From Lewinellaceae bacterium (lineage in GTDB: Bacteria; Bacteroidota; Bacteroidia; Chitinophagales; Saprospiraceae), in the NCBI GenBank assembly GCA_020636225.1, contig JACJYI010000005.1, positions 390,001-454,000 of the forward strand: a DNA stretch of 64,000 nucleotides. Reading direction: 5' to 3'. Position numbers and translations under genes: made by a program. Numbering within the stretch: position 1 is the stretch's first letter; each line of letters begins with the position of its first letter. Of this stretch, positions 32,810 through 43,000 are shown one piece after another. Below the pieces are notes generated by a model. It saw only the letters and a list, made by a program, of their open reading frames with translations, was not told the DNA's origin and did no database searches.

Positions 32810-34255
32810 ATGCGTGGTGTACTTCTCGGACTCGGTTGTTCCTTCTTTTTATCCATCAGCCTGTCAGCCCAGGAGATCTGGTCGCTGGACCGGTGCGTGC
32901 GCACGGCACAGGAGAACAACCTCGGTGTCCAGTCGGCTGACCTGAACGTGGAATCGGCCTTACTGGATGTCAAGCGATTCCAGTTTCAACGACTGCCCAA
33001 CATCAATGCCAGCCTGGCCGGGGGCTATCAGTTCGGCCGGACCATCGACCCGACCTCCAACCAGTTCATCGAGGCCAATACCCAGTTCAGCAATGGCCAG
33101 TTGTCGGCCGGTTGGTTGGTCTTCAACGGCTTTCGGGTGAAGAACAGCCTGGAGCAGGCCCGCCTGAACGTCCAGGCCAACAAGGCCACGGCAGAAGATA
33201 CCCGCAATAACATTTCCCTCCTGGTGGCCACGGCCTACCTCAATGTCCTCTTCGCGGAGGAACAGCTGCAGACCACCATCCGCCAGGTGGCCTTGTCGAA
33301 GGAGCAACTGGACCAGGGCGACCGCCTGGTGAGGGCCGGCCTGCGACCGGAGAATGAGCGACTGGCCCTGGCCTCGCAACTGGCACAGTCGGAGTACCAG
33401 GTGGTGCTCAGCCAGAACAGTCTGGACCAGGCCTTCCTGAGCCTCAAGCAACTGATGCTGGTCGATCCCGAAACGGAGATCCGGATCGAGCGACCCGAAT
33501 TCGATCCGATGAGCCTCGGTGACCCCAGTGCCCTGACCTCGGAGTCTGTCTACCGTATGGCCCTGCAGACCCAGCCGGTGATCCGCGCCGCGGAACTGCG
33601 GATGCAGAGTGCCGACAAGGGGGTGGATATTGCCCAGTCGGGCTTCTATCCCACCATCAGTCTGTTCGGCGGACTGAGCAGTGCCTATTCCAACAATTTC
33701 CTGGATTTTGCACAGCCGGACTATTCCAATGCCACGGCCATCCTGGGTACGGCAGTACCTGTAGTGATCGATGGTGAGGATGCCACCCTGGCCCAGTATA
33801 ATCTCTCTGGCATCACCTTTCCGACGGTTTCGTTCTCGGATCAGCTGGAGCGCAATTTTGGGAAAAACCTCGGCGTTAGCCTGTCCATCCCGATCTATAA
33901 CAATCACAGCAACCAGTTAAACGTGCAGCAATCCCGGATCGCGGAGGAGCAGGCCCGGATCAGCACCGAACAAGCCCGTCAGCAATTGAAGTCTGACGTG
34001 GAGCAGGCGGTGCAGGCAGCCCGGGCGGCCAGGTTGCAGTACAGTTCTGCCAGGGAGGCGTTTGCATCCCAGCAGGCTGCTTACCAGGCCCTGAGCCGGC
34101 GGTATGAGCTGGGGGCGGCCAACGCGGTGGAGTTCGCCCAGGCCAAGGCCAACCTGGACAATGCGGAAAGCCAGGTGATCGTAGGCAAGTACGAGTATCT
34201 CTTCCGAATGAAGGTGCTCGATTTCTACCTGGGCAAATCAATGACCTTGAATTGA
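32810..34255 (+). CDS. TolC-family outer-membrane efflux protein
   Basis: 481 residues with signal peptide (LGCSFFLSISLSAQ). Two halves rich in long heptad helices and a TolC-type strand (LNASLAGGYQFGRTIDP and SLSIPIYNN) are visible. It should form the trimeric outer-membrane channel of a tripartite exporter. The adaptor gene follows with 8 bp between stop and preferred start, so the two are one operon. Confidence 0.9.
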   Translation: MRGVLLGLGCSFFLSISLSAQEIWSLDRCVRTAQENNLGVQSADLNVESALLDVKRFQFQRLPNINASLAGGYQFGRTIDPTSNQFIEANTQFSNGQLSAGWLVFNGFRVKNSLEQARLNVQANKATAEDTRNNISLLVATAYLNVLFAEEQLQTTIRQVALSKEQLDQGDRLVRAGLRPENERLALASQLAQSEYQVVLSQNSLDQAFLSLKQLMLVDPETEIRIERPEFDPMSLGDPSALTSESVYRMALQTQPVIRAAELRMQSADKGVDIAQSGFYPTISLFGGLSSAYSNNFLDFAQPDYSNATAILGTAVPVVIDGEDATLAQYNLSGITFPTVSFSDQLERNFGKNLGVSLSIPIYNNHSNQLNVQQSRIAEEQARISTEQARQQLKSDVEQAVQAARAARLQYSSAREAFASQQAAYQALSRRYELGAANAVEFAQAKANLDNAESQVIVGKYEYLFRMKVLDFYLGKSMTLN

Positions 34256-34263
34256 CAACCACT

Positions 34264-35664
34264 ATGAATACGAAGACGAAAAGCAATCGGAAGATCTATT
34301 GGTGGCTTGGAGGCATTCTCCTGGTGCTGATCATCGCCGTGATCATCAAGGGGAAATCAACACCCAAGGGAGAGGAAGTGGAGCTGGCCAAGGTGGAGCG
34401 CCGGACCATCCAGGAAAAGGTGGCGGCCAGCGGCCGGGTCTTTCCGCGCACGGAGGTCAAGGTCAGCTCGGACGTATCGGGTGAGGTGGTCGAATTGTAT
34501 GTGGAAGAGGGGGATACCGTGAAGGCCGGACAACTGCTGGCCAAGATCGACCCGGAGGCCTATGTCTCCGCGGTAGAGCGGGGAGCAGCCAGTGTGAACA
34601 CGGCCAAGGCCCAGGCGGCCAACTCGCGGTCGGCCATCGAGCAGGCCAAGGCCCAGAAGGAGCAGGTGGAGGCCCAGTTGGCCAACCAGCGGGACCTGCA
34701 TCGCCGCAACGAACAACTGCACAAGGAAAAGGTCATCTCGGATACGGAATACGAGCAGAGTCTGGCCGCCCTGCGGGGCCTGGAGGCCAATCTGCGGGCA
34801 GCTGAGGCTACCATTCGCTCGGCCCAGGAAGCCGCCAGGGGAGCGGAATTCTCCATCAAGAGTGCCGAGGCCTCGCTGAAGGAGATCCAGACCAACCTGC
34901 GTCGGACCTCCATCGTGGCACCCATGAGCGGGGTGATCTCCCTGCTCAATGTCGAACAGGGTGAGCGGGTCGTAGGTACCATCCAGATGGCCGGCACGGA
35001 GATCCTGCGGATCGCGGATTACAGCGAGATCGAAGTGCAGGTCGAAGTGAGTGAGAACGATATCCTGCGCGTCCATCTGGGCGACCAGGCCGAGATCGAG
35101 GTCGATGCCTACCAGGACAAGAAGTTCAAGGGCACGGTGACCCAGATCGCCAACAGTGCGTCGAACACCACCTCCCTTGGAGGGGCACTGACCACCGACC
35201 AGGTGACCAACTTCATCGTCAAGGTGCTCATCGATCCCGCATCGTACCTGGGTCTGCAGAAGGAGACCGGCCGGTTCCCCTTCCGGCCGGGGATGTCCGC
35301 CACCGTGGAGATCCTCACCAATTCTGTCGACGATGTGCTCAGCGTACCGATCCAGTCCGTGACCACTCGCGAAGAGAAAAAAGAGAAGGTATCGGATGAG
35401 AGCAAGCAGGCCACCGGCCTGGCAAAGGAATCCAAGGGGCTGTCCGATAAGATCAAGGAGGTGGTCTTCGTGGCCATGGGCGATACGGTCGCCATGGTGG
35501 AAGTGACCACGGGCATCCAGGATGATGCCTACATCCAGGTCCTCTCCGGTCTGACGGGTGATGAGGAGGTGGTCAGTGGGCCTTACTCAGCTGTGTCGCG
35601 CAAGTTGGAATCCGGGGACCTGTATACCATCAAGGAGAAGAAGAAGGACGGCAAGGACGATTGA
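34264..35664 (+). CDS. HlyD/MacA-type periplasmic adaptor protein
   Basis: 466 residues from ATG 34264; a TTG 12 bp upstream overlaps the tolC stop and is not preferred. One N-terminal membrane anchor (IYWWLGGILLVLIIAVII), a lipoyl half (VKVSSDVSGEVVELYVEEGD), a long coiled coil (about 100-220), the second lipoyl half (IVAPMSGVISLLNVEQGE) and beta-barrel domains. It bridges an inner-membrane pump to TolC. In Bacteroidota the ABC ATPase and permease genes usually come next; here the next gene is convergent, so the pump must be encoded elsewhere. Confidence 0.92.
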   Translation: MNTKTKSNRKIYWWLGGILLVLIIAVIIKGKSTPKGEEVELAKVERRTIQEKVAASGRVFPRTEVKVSSDVSGEVVELYVEEGDTVKAGQLLAKIDPEAYVSAVERGAASVNTAKAQAANSRSAIEQAKAQKEQVEAQLANQRDLHRRNEQLHKEKVISDTEYEQSLAALRGLEANLRAAEATIRSAQEAARGAEFSIKSAEASLKEIQTNLRRTSIVAPMSGVISLLNVEQGERVVGTIQMAGTEILRIADYSEIEVQVEVSENDILRVHLGDQAEIEVDAYQDKKFKGTVTQIANSASNTTSLGGALTTDQVTNFIVKVLIDPASYLGLQKETGRFPFRPGMSATVEILTNSVDDVLSVPIQSVTTREEKKEKVSDESKQATGLAKESKGLSDKIKEVVFVAMGDTVAMVEVTTGIQDDAYIQVLSGLTGDEEVVSGPYSAVSRKLESGDLYTIKEKKKDGKDD

Positions 35665-35688
35665 CGATGCCGGCCGGCGGAAACCTGG

Positions 35689-36696
35689 TCAGATGGCGAT
35701 CAATGTCCGCACCTTCGCCTGGGTGCGGCTGACCCGTTCATTCAGTTGGTGGAAAAACCAGTTGCGGCTTTTCTCGCTTCCCAGACTCAGCGGGTGCGAC
35801 TTGGCGATCACCCGCTTGAACCACTGTTCGGTATACTCGATGATCCGTTCATCATCACTGAAGAGGAAATTGGGATTGCCGAAGGTGGTGAACACTCCCT
35901 TTGCGTAAGGTGATTGCACCATGATCGTGTTGTTGGTGTAGATCATCTCGTTGTGCAGCAGCCGGATCTCGGAGAGTTCTTCACTGTGCCCGACGTGGTG
36001 CTTGTAGCCGGAGGTGGCCATGGACCGCATGTGGTTGACCAGGTCATTGACCCTGTCGATGAGGACCAGGGCATCACTGGGATTCTTGAAGGTTCCTGAA
36101 TTCAGGTGATAGTCGATCTGGTTGAGGGTATTGTCCAGGATGTTCAGGCTCCACAACTCGGTGGAGGGTAGCTGGAGGTAGAATTCCAGCATCTGCCCGG
36201 CCTTGGCGAGGGCGGAAGGGGAGATCAGGTCAAAGGAAAAGGGCAGGTCGCGGGTAAAGGAGAGGTCCCAGATGGCCCGCCCCCAGACATAGAGTTTGAA
36301 GCTGATCAGTTCCGGAAAGAAGCAATAGTAGAAGATGGGGATCTCCAGGGAGGAGTAGTAGATCCGAACCTCCGGGATCCGTCTCAGCTTGGCCAGGTGA
36401 TCGAGGATGCCGTCAAAATAGTCATCAAAGCAGGTGACCGTCCGATTGAACGCATTGAAGGTGAAGAGGACCTTGTTGGTCTGTTCGAAGACCAGGCGAT
36501 CAAGGGAAATATTATAGTGCCGAGCCAGGAGGGCCAGTTCTGCGGGTGTCAGGACGGATTGTCCCCGTACCCGGCGATAGGCCGCGTCACTGCCACAGTT
36601 CAGGAGATCCATGAGGTCTTGCACCATGTCCCGCTTGCTGGAGAATCGCCCCAGCAGCACTTCGAATAACTGGTCTTGTAATCCTTTTCCCGTCAT
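35689..36696 (-). CDS. Helix-turn-helix regulator-like protein of Bacteroidota
   Basis: 335 residues from 36696 (MTGKGLQDQLFEVLLGRF); the open frame continues 153 bp upstream through an AT-rich promoter-like stretch, which is not credible as protein. Residues 15-60 (KRDMVQDLMDLLNCGSDAAY RR..SVLTPAELALLARHYNIS) form an XRE-like HTH in the style of small-molecule or cell-cycle regulators of this phylum. The rest is an all-helical effector or dimer domain with no named family. No target is evident. An inverted CCCCTT/AAGAGGGG segment upstream of the start (36715-36735) could be an operator. Confidence 0.65.
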   Translation of the reverse strand: MTGKGLQDQLFEVLLGRFSSKRDMVQDLMDLLNCGSDAAYRRVRGQSVLTPAELALLARHYNISLDRLVFEQTNKVLFTFNAFNRTVTCFDDYFDGILDHLAKLRRIPEVRIYYSSLEIPIFYYCFFPELISFKLYVWGRAIWDLSFTRDLPFSFDLISPSALAKAGQMLEFYLQLPSTELWSLNILDNTLNQIDYHLNSGTFKNPSDALVLIDRVNDLVNHMRSMATSGYKHHVGHSEELSEIRLLHNEMIYTNNTIMVQSPYAKGVFTTFGNPNFLFSDDERIIEYTEQWFKRVIAKSHPLSLGSEKSRNWFFHQLNERVSRTQAKVRTLIAI

Positions 36697-36769
36697 ACGC
36701 CTGGCATTTCTTCCCCTTAAAAATCGACAAAAAGAGGGGAAATCCGGGCGTGGGGCGTATTTAATTTTT

Positions 36770-38098
36770 CTAGCCGGGAACGGGAGGCGAGGCTGTACGG
36801 CGTGATTCCCGGGTCGAAGAGGCCTTTTGCTGGAGCAGGTGGCATCCAAGGGCGCAATGCAGGCAACGCTTGTGCGCGCAATAGGCCTGCTTGAGCTGAA
36901 GGAGGGCCTGGCTGTCGGATGCCTGTGTCGGGGTCAGGCCATAGCGGGTCCAGGTGCGGGTGACTGCATTGGATTCGGCGGGCAGGCCGGCGAGGATATC
37001 CAGGGCTTTTTCCTGCCATTTCGATTCACCGCGCGACCGGCCGTAGGCGTACAGCATGGGGACCATGACATTGATGACCAGGGTATGGCCCATGGCTTTC
37101 CCCAGGCGTTTGGGTGAAGGGGGAGAGGGTTTGCCCAGTCGATAGTGACGGGTCCAGTAGGGTGGAATGCCCACCTCCAGACTGTTCACCCATTCCCGGG
37201 CATTGGCGGCATAGAGGATGTTGGCCAGCCAGTTCTCGTGATGGACCACCAGGCTGGCCAGGCGGGCCAGGCGGAGGTCCGGGAAGTTGACCGGTCGCAT
37301 GCGCAGGTACTTCCATCGGCTGGCCGGCATGGGGGTCAGAACATGCTTTCGGGCGAGGAAGGAATAGTCGTTGACCAGTTGGCGGGCATAGGGATCAGGA
37401 CCCGGATCAGCCGGCAGGATGCCGGCCTGGCCGAGCAGGAGGGCTTCGACCAGGTGGGGGTCGTGGCGGTAGCGTTGCAGCAGGCGGAGGGGGATGGTGC
37501 GGGCGATCTGCTCCATGGGTTCCTTGTTGACAGGAGTGCCCAATCCTTCCGCCAGGGACATGTAGGTGATCTGTTCCCAGTCGCCCCCCTGCTGATGGAG
37601 GAGGTGGACCAGGTGGTCCGCCTTGCGGTCCAGTCGTTCGATGAGCGTGCGATCGAGCATGCTGCGTTTGACCAGGTCGGGGATCTCCGGAAGGCGGAAC
37701 TTGCAGGGGATGCCGTTGCCATCGGCGATCAGGCGCTGGTATTGCCCCAGGAGCTGGGGATGGACCAGGGGCTTCAGTTCGAGACATGGCAGGCGGGTGC
37801 CGTCCCGCCGGAACACCGGTTGGTCCTCTTCCCAGACCACATGTAGGATGGTGCCGTCGTAGAGCGGGTCGTCCTGGTGCTGGTGGCGATACCAGTCGGA
37901 GGCAAAGAGGTGCATCTCGACATGGCCGTGCCAGACGGTTTCCCCGATGCGCAGATGGGCATTGGAAAAGTCCGGTCCGGCATGTCCGTGGTAGATGCCG
38001 CGTCGGAACATGGAGATGGATTGGCCGGCGGTGGTGCGCAAATGGCGCTGGTCGAACCGGCCGGTACGCCAGACGAAGTGGAGGAAGGTCTCTTGCAT
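36770..38098 (-). CDS. DUF2851 family protein
   Basis: 442 residues. FHVWRTGRFD-like start (LHFVWRTGRFDQRHL), HAGPDFSNAHLRI and WHGHVEMHLFASDWYRHQHQ, LHVVWEED, and the Cys-containing C-terminus (AYCAHKRCLHCALGCHLL) are diagnostic for DUF2851, a conserved Bacteroidota protein of unknown function. The His/Asp-rich N-terminus suggests a metal site. The start at 38098 is preceded by a short intergenic stretch with the ssb terminator. Confidence 0.9.
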   Translation of the reverse strand: MQETFLHFVWRTGRFDQRHLRTTAGQSISMFRRGIYHGHAGPDFSNAHLRIGETVWHGHVEMHLFASDWYRHQHQDDPLYDGTILHVVWEEDQPVFRRDGTRLPCLELKPLVHPQLLGQYQRLIADGNGIPCKFRLPEIPDLVKRSMLDRTLIERLDRKADHLVHLLHQQGGDWEQITYMSLAEGLGTPVNKEPMEQIARTIPLRLLQRYRHDPHLVEALLLGQAGILPADPGPDPYARQLVNDYSFLARKHVLTPMPASRWKYLRMRPVNFPDLRLARLASLVVHHENWLANILYAANAREWVNSLEVGIPPYWTRHYRLGKPSPPSPKRLGKAMGHTLVINVMVPMLYAYGRSRGESKWQEKALDILAGLPAESNAVTRTWTRYGLTPTQASDSQALLQLKQAYCAHKRCLHCALGCHLLQQKASSTRESRRTASPPVPG

Positions 38099-38123
38099 GA
38101 TGGGAGAATGTGAAGCCAGGAAA

Positions 38124-38151
38124 ACACCGGCGGGTGTGACCCCGCCGGTGT
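38124..38151. terminator. ssb terminator hairpin
   Basis: ACACCGGCGGG-TGTGA-CCCGCCGGTGT, a GC-rich stem directly after the ssb stop at 38161 on the reverse strand. Confidence 0.8.
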
Positions 38152-38160
38152 GAAGAATGC

Positions 38161-38535
38161 TCAGAAGGGGAGATTGTCTCCCTTCTTTCCTGTGTCGGAC
38201 TTCGGGCCGTTCAGGTCGAGGAAATCATCGACCACGACCTCGGTCATGTATTTACGCTCACCGTTCTTGTCTTCATACTGGCGGTGGTTGAGCTTGCCGG
38301 AGACGGCGACCTTTTCACCCTTGTGCAGGCGGGTGGCCATCCGTTCGGCGAGCGGCCCCCAGGCCACCAGGTTGTGCCAGGAGGTGTTGGTGACGAATTC
38401 ACCCTTCGCGTCCTTGTAGGTTTCGTTGGTGGCCAGGCTGAGGCGAAGGAGCTGTTTGCCGGTGGAGGTCTGGGTCAGTTCAGGATCCTTGCCCAGGTTA
38501 CCGATCAGTTGGACGCGATTTACAAGCTGTTTCAT
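38161..38535 (-). CDS. ssb: Single-stranded DNA-binding protein
   Basis: 124 residues from 38535 (MKQLVNRVQLIGNLGKDPEL). OB-fold motifs TWHNLVAWG-like SWHNLVAWGPLAERMA, KGEKVAVSGKLNHRQYED and the acidic tip ending DNLPF, which is the docking site for repair proteins, are present. It coats single-stranded DNA in replication and repair. The 81-bp open extension upstream lacks similarity. A CACCTTTG word (reverse strand, 38579-38586) is a possible -7 box. Confidence 0.93.
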   Translation of the reverse strand: MKQLVNRVQLIGNLGKDPELTQTSTGKQLLRLSLATNETYKDAKGEFVTNTSWHNLVAWGPLAERMATRLHKGEKVAVSGKLNHRQYEDKNGERKYMTEVVVDDFLDLNGPKSDTGKKGDNLPF

Positions 38536-38903
38536 GATACGAGAATTTTGAAAACGTGAATAATTCGATTCGATGTCCCAAAGGTGAGGGCGGCGTTTTC
38601 GCTGAGTCGTATGCAAGACGTTTAGTGTCGTTTGAAATCGATTGTAAACGTTTGGATATGATTATGGTGTTGATATACAGCGTGTTATTATTTTCTGCAT
38701 AGTTCATTTGATCTGGTTGTTTTCCCTTGTTTCCATCGCTGTCAGACGTTTCTTCAACCGGAAAACCGGTCCAGAATGGCCAATTGCAGAGGGAATCCCG
38801 GGGTACGAACCGGGTCAAGTGCACGATCCCCTGGTGCGGGCCGGAGGCATCCCGTCCACATTGTTCCAACTGTCCTATTTTTGAGGGAATAACCTGACCC
38901 GCG
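38536..38903. other. Divergent promoter region between ssb and the AlkD-like gene
   Basis: 368 bp with AT-rich islands (38630-38720) and no coding frame of interest. It should contain the promoters of both flanking genes; only the CACCTTTG word noted under ssb is recognisable. Confidence 0.4.
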
Positions 38904-39614
38904 ATGATGACCGTCCACGAGATCATGGAAGAGCTCCGGGCCTTCGGAGACCCCCAGACCAAGTCTACCCTGATGCGCCATGGGGCTCGGGAGCCCTTCT
39001 TCGGTGTCAAGGTGCAGGACCTGAAGAAGATCCTCAAGAAGACCAAAAAGAACCACCAGCTTTCCCTGGAGCTGTATGCCACTGGCAATTCGGATGCGAT
39101 GTACCTGGCCGGGTTGATGGCCGATGAACAGCAGATCACCCGTGAGCAGCTGAATGATTGGGTGGACCAGGCGTACTGGTCCTACCTGTCGGAATATGCC
39201 GTGCCATGGGTTACCGCCGAGACCGATTTCGGCTTTGAGCCGGGGATGGAGTGGATCGACTCCGATCGTGAGACCGTGGCATCAGCTGGTTGGTCTACCC
39301 TGGCGTCCTTCGCCGCTGTCCATGGCGATGACGAGCTGGACATCCCGGCCTACTCGCGGTTATTGGACAAGGTGAAGAAGGAGATCCACCAGGCCCCGAA
39401 CCGGGTACGCTATGCCATGAACGGATTCGTGATCGCTGTCGGGTCCTATGTCGAGCCACTGACCGGGGCCTCCATGGCAACAGCCGAAGCTATCGGCCAG
39501 GTGACGGTCGACATGGGAGGAACGGCCTGCAAGGTGCCTCTGGCGGGACCCTACATCCAAAAGATCGTGGACAAGGGGCGTATCGGCGTGAAGCGCAAAA
39601 CGGCTCGCTGTTGA
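38904..39614 (+). CDS. DNA alkylation repair (AlkD-like HEAT) protein
   Basis: 236 residues. It consists of helical ALK/HEAT-like repeats with KSTLMRHGAREPFFGVKV at the start and SLELYATGNSDAMYLAGLMAD. The family includes AlkC/AlkD glycosylase-like proteins; the sequence belongs to a branch often annotated DNA alkylation repair protein. The catalytic Asp/Trp pair of AlkD cannot be assigned with certainty. A second Met at 38907 is an equally possible start. Confidence 0.8.
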   Translation: MMTVHEIMEELRAFGDPQTKSTLMRHGAREPFFGVKVQDLKKILKKTKKNHQLSLELYATGNSDAMYLAGLMADEQQITREQLNDWVDQAYWSYLSEYAVPWVTAETDFGFEPGMEWIDSDRETVASAGWSTLASFAAVHGDDELDIPAYSRLLDKVKKEIHQAPNRVRYAMNGFVIAVGSYVEPLTGASMATAEAIGQVTVDMGGTACKVPLAGPYIQKIVDKGRIGVKRKTARC

Positions 39615-40040
39615 TCTGACCATCAGGCTCCCAGCTTGATCACCGTCCGGGCAAGGTCGGCTGGCTGCGGGCATTCACCCCCGGATCGCGACCATCCTGA
39701 CAACCATCCGAAGAAGCATCTGGATAACCGTGCCTGTTGTTGTGGGTGATCTGGTATGAGTGCGTTGGCCGATGGTGGTGACAGGCATCCTGCCTGCCTC
39801 TACCGGAGCAGGTTGTCGTTCCCACACATCCCACACAGAGATCAAGCATGTCGGTCGGTCAATGTCCGTGTACAGGACAGGGACGCAAGCCGATTGCATT
39901 GCCAAACAGACTTTTGTCATTCATGGAATGATAGAACATCATGCTATCAATTATGGGAATTGTAGAAAATATATTCTATATATCAATGCGAATTCGGTAG
40001 ATTTACCTGACGTCTATCCATTCTCAAACCAATTCTGGCT
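39615..40040. other. Intergenic region upstream of the large T9SS gene
   Basis: 426 bp with no credible gene. It becomes AT-rich after about 39920 (ATATTCTATATATC), which is probably the promoter area of the following gene. Confidence 0.45.
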
Positions 40041-43000
40041 ATGAAATCTTTCCGCACCTCCCTGCAGGGCGCTGCCCTGGTCCTTGGCATCCTCTGGTCA
40101 ATGTCACCAGTTTCAGCCCAATCCTGTCAGTTGGAATATGCCTTCGACATCAGTGCGACCTGCGCCCAAGGAACGGAACTTCATCTCCGGAACCCGTTCA
40201 TGGAGTGCTATGATGCGGTCAACCTCATTCTGGAGAATGGCACCTTTACGCAATGGGAACCGAATACGGCCCAGGGTTGGCAGGTGGAGGTGATCGCCGC
40301 AAACGAACTCCGTGTGACCCATACCAACGGCTTTCTGCCCAATGCGGATCAACTCACATTAACCTTCTGGCACTACCGTCCTGGTGGCGCACCCGACAAG
40401 GTCTTTATGGTCTATGACGATCAATGCAATGCCCTCGGCTGCGAGGTGTTCGGTGGTATTAATTTGCCCGGTTGCGGGGAGGGATCCATCCAGGGTGTGG
40501 TGTACCGCGAATGCAATGGGATGCCGTTTTCCAACCAGCCAACCCTCGAAGAACAAACGGTTGAGCTGTGGGATGATTCGGGCAATTTCCTCGGTGACCA
40601 GGAAACCGGCCCGGATGGAATCTACCAGTTTGATGATCTCCCTCCGGGGAATTACATTGTCCGATTGGCCAACAAAGATGGATGGACCCCGAACATTCCG
40701 GCCAGCGGGGAGTACGTTTTGTCCCTGCTTCCTGAAGAGGTAGCGGATCGCGAATTCGGCACCTGTCCCATCTGTACCTGTGACAACTGGGAGATCCTCC
40801 TTTCTCAGGAGCCGGTGCAAAACGATACGGCATTCGTCGATCTGGCAGTCTATGCACTTTGGGAACCATGCAGGTACCGGATGCACATAGCCATTGACTC
40901 CGGCGAGATCGTCGGGGTGACCCCTCCCCTTGGGTGGGAAGCCTTGATCATCGATCCCCTCCATGCCGAGCTCACGGTCATTTCCGAGGAATGGTGGAAC
41001 CAGATGAACCCGGACATCCTGCAGAGTAGTATTGCCGTGGATTACGGCATCAAGGAAAAGGGGATCAAGATGACGGTCACCATCGTTGGCGAAGGCAACG
41101 CCATGCCCGAACCCATGTGCATGGATTCCATCATCCTGGAAGACCCCACCAAGTATGTCGAGTATACCTGTTGTCCGGACGGGAAGACGGCAGGTCCCGA
41201 AATGGTCGTTGACGGGCAGTTCGTCGGCCCGGGATTGCCGGCTTCTGACTACACGCCATGGGTGTCCGGCCCAACCAATCAGGGGGAGATTGCCATTTTT
41301 AACATGAATGGGGCCTATGCTGCCAACAACAACTGGGTGTGTCCAGGATTTGGCGGTGCCGCGGATACCTATCTGGCAGTGGATGGCCATGGCACGCCCA
41401 ACCAGGCGGCCTGGAAACAGCAGATCACCGGCCTGACCGCGGGTGCGGAATACCAATTCTGTACACTTGTAGCCAATCTGGTCTCGGCCCAGAAGAACTT
41501 CGATGACCCGGTCATCATCCTTGAGATTGTCGACGACATCAACCCGGTCAATTCCTGGCAGTCTGCCCCCCTGATCGTGCCGGAAAGTCCCAAACAATGG
41601 CTTCCACACACCCTGGCCTGGACGGCGCCGAGTCCGGTGTCGACATCCTATACACTCCGGATCCTGTCCACAGTCCAGGATGCCATCGGCAACGACTTTG
41701 CCCTCGACCGGGTGAGTTTTCGGGAGTGTATCACCGTGCCGCCTGACACCTGCTGCAAGGACCTGGCCGCCTTTTGTGCCGACCTGGTCAGCCTGATCAC
41801 CTTTGACCCCGACTCCTGCAAAGTGACCATGGACCTGGGTGCACTACCTCTGTGCTATACCATTGAATGGGTGGACTGGGGACAAGGACCGGAATTCGGT
41901 CCCTGGACATCTTCCACCTTCCCCCAACCCATGCACACCTTCAGCGGGAACGGTACCTATCCCATTTCCTACCTGGCCATCGCCTACAACGATTCCAATT
42001 TTATCTGCATCGAAAAGATAGTGGAAGATACCATCGAAGTGCTTTGTGAGCCATGTCTTTGCAATGATCCCATGATGACCCTGCAGCTCAATGGCGTCGA
42101 TTATCCCCTCACCTGCGCTAAGGGTGCCCCCTTAGTACAGTTGCCTTGTCCGGCCGGCGACCTGACGATCTTCGGCTTTTTTGGCTGTGAAAAATCGACA
42201 GGAGACCTTTGTGAAGAAACGGTTGCCAACTATACTCTCACCGGACCGAAAGGCATCGTCAATTCGGGATCCACAACACCGTTCCCGAGTTTGATCTATC
42301 CTGCGGCATTGGTCAGCGACCCCGGCATGTATTCGCTCACCCTGAGTACGCTTTGTCCCGGACAAACGGATTCTTGTTTGTGCATCCTGCAATGGCTGCA
42401 GCCGGATTGTGATACCTGTTATTGCGGCGGCTTCTCCGACATGTTCATCCGCACCCATGCCGGTCTGATGAACCAGCCGGTGGCCTGTGGCGATAGTGCC
42501 CTCATCCTGCCCTGCCCCGATCCCGGCATGGCCTTCCAGCTGACAGGCGTCTTTGCCTGCGTCGGGGATTCCTGTGCCCCCGACCACCAGATCGACTGGT
42601 TGCTGACCGGGCCGGGAGGCTCGAACGGCGGCTCCTTCAACGACAACGACCCGTATTTCGGGATCAGCCTCCTGCCCAACTGGTTCAGCCAGCCCGGACT
42701 CTACACCCTTTCATTGCAGGGCTTCTGTGGCGGGGATACCTGCATCTGCGAGATGTCCTTCCTGATCGATTGCCCCGACCTGTGCCCCTGCGATATCGAC
42801 GACATCCTGCAGTTGAGCCAGGATGTCAGCAAGGGATTTGCCGTGGCGGTGTCCACCAAGAGCTGCAATGCCTGTTTCTCTCCCCTGGCCCTGAACGACT
42901 GCGTGACGGTAGAGTGGTGGGAGGACGGGATAGCCGGTCCACCCGACGGCACCACCACCGGGGCCCAGACATACTGCCATTCCTTCAATGGGCCGGGTAC

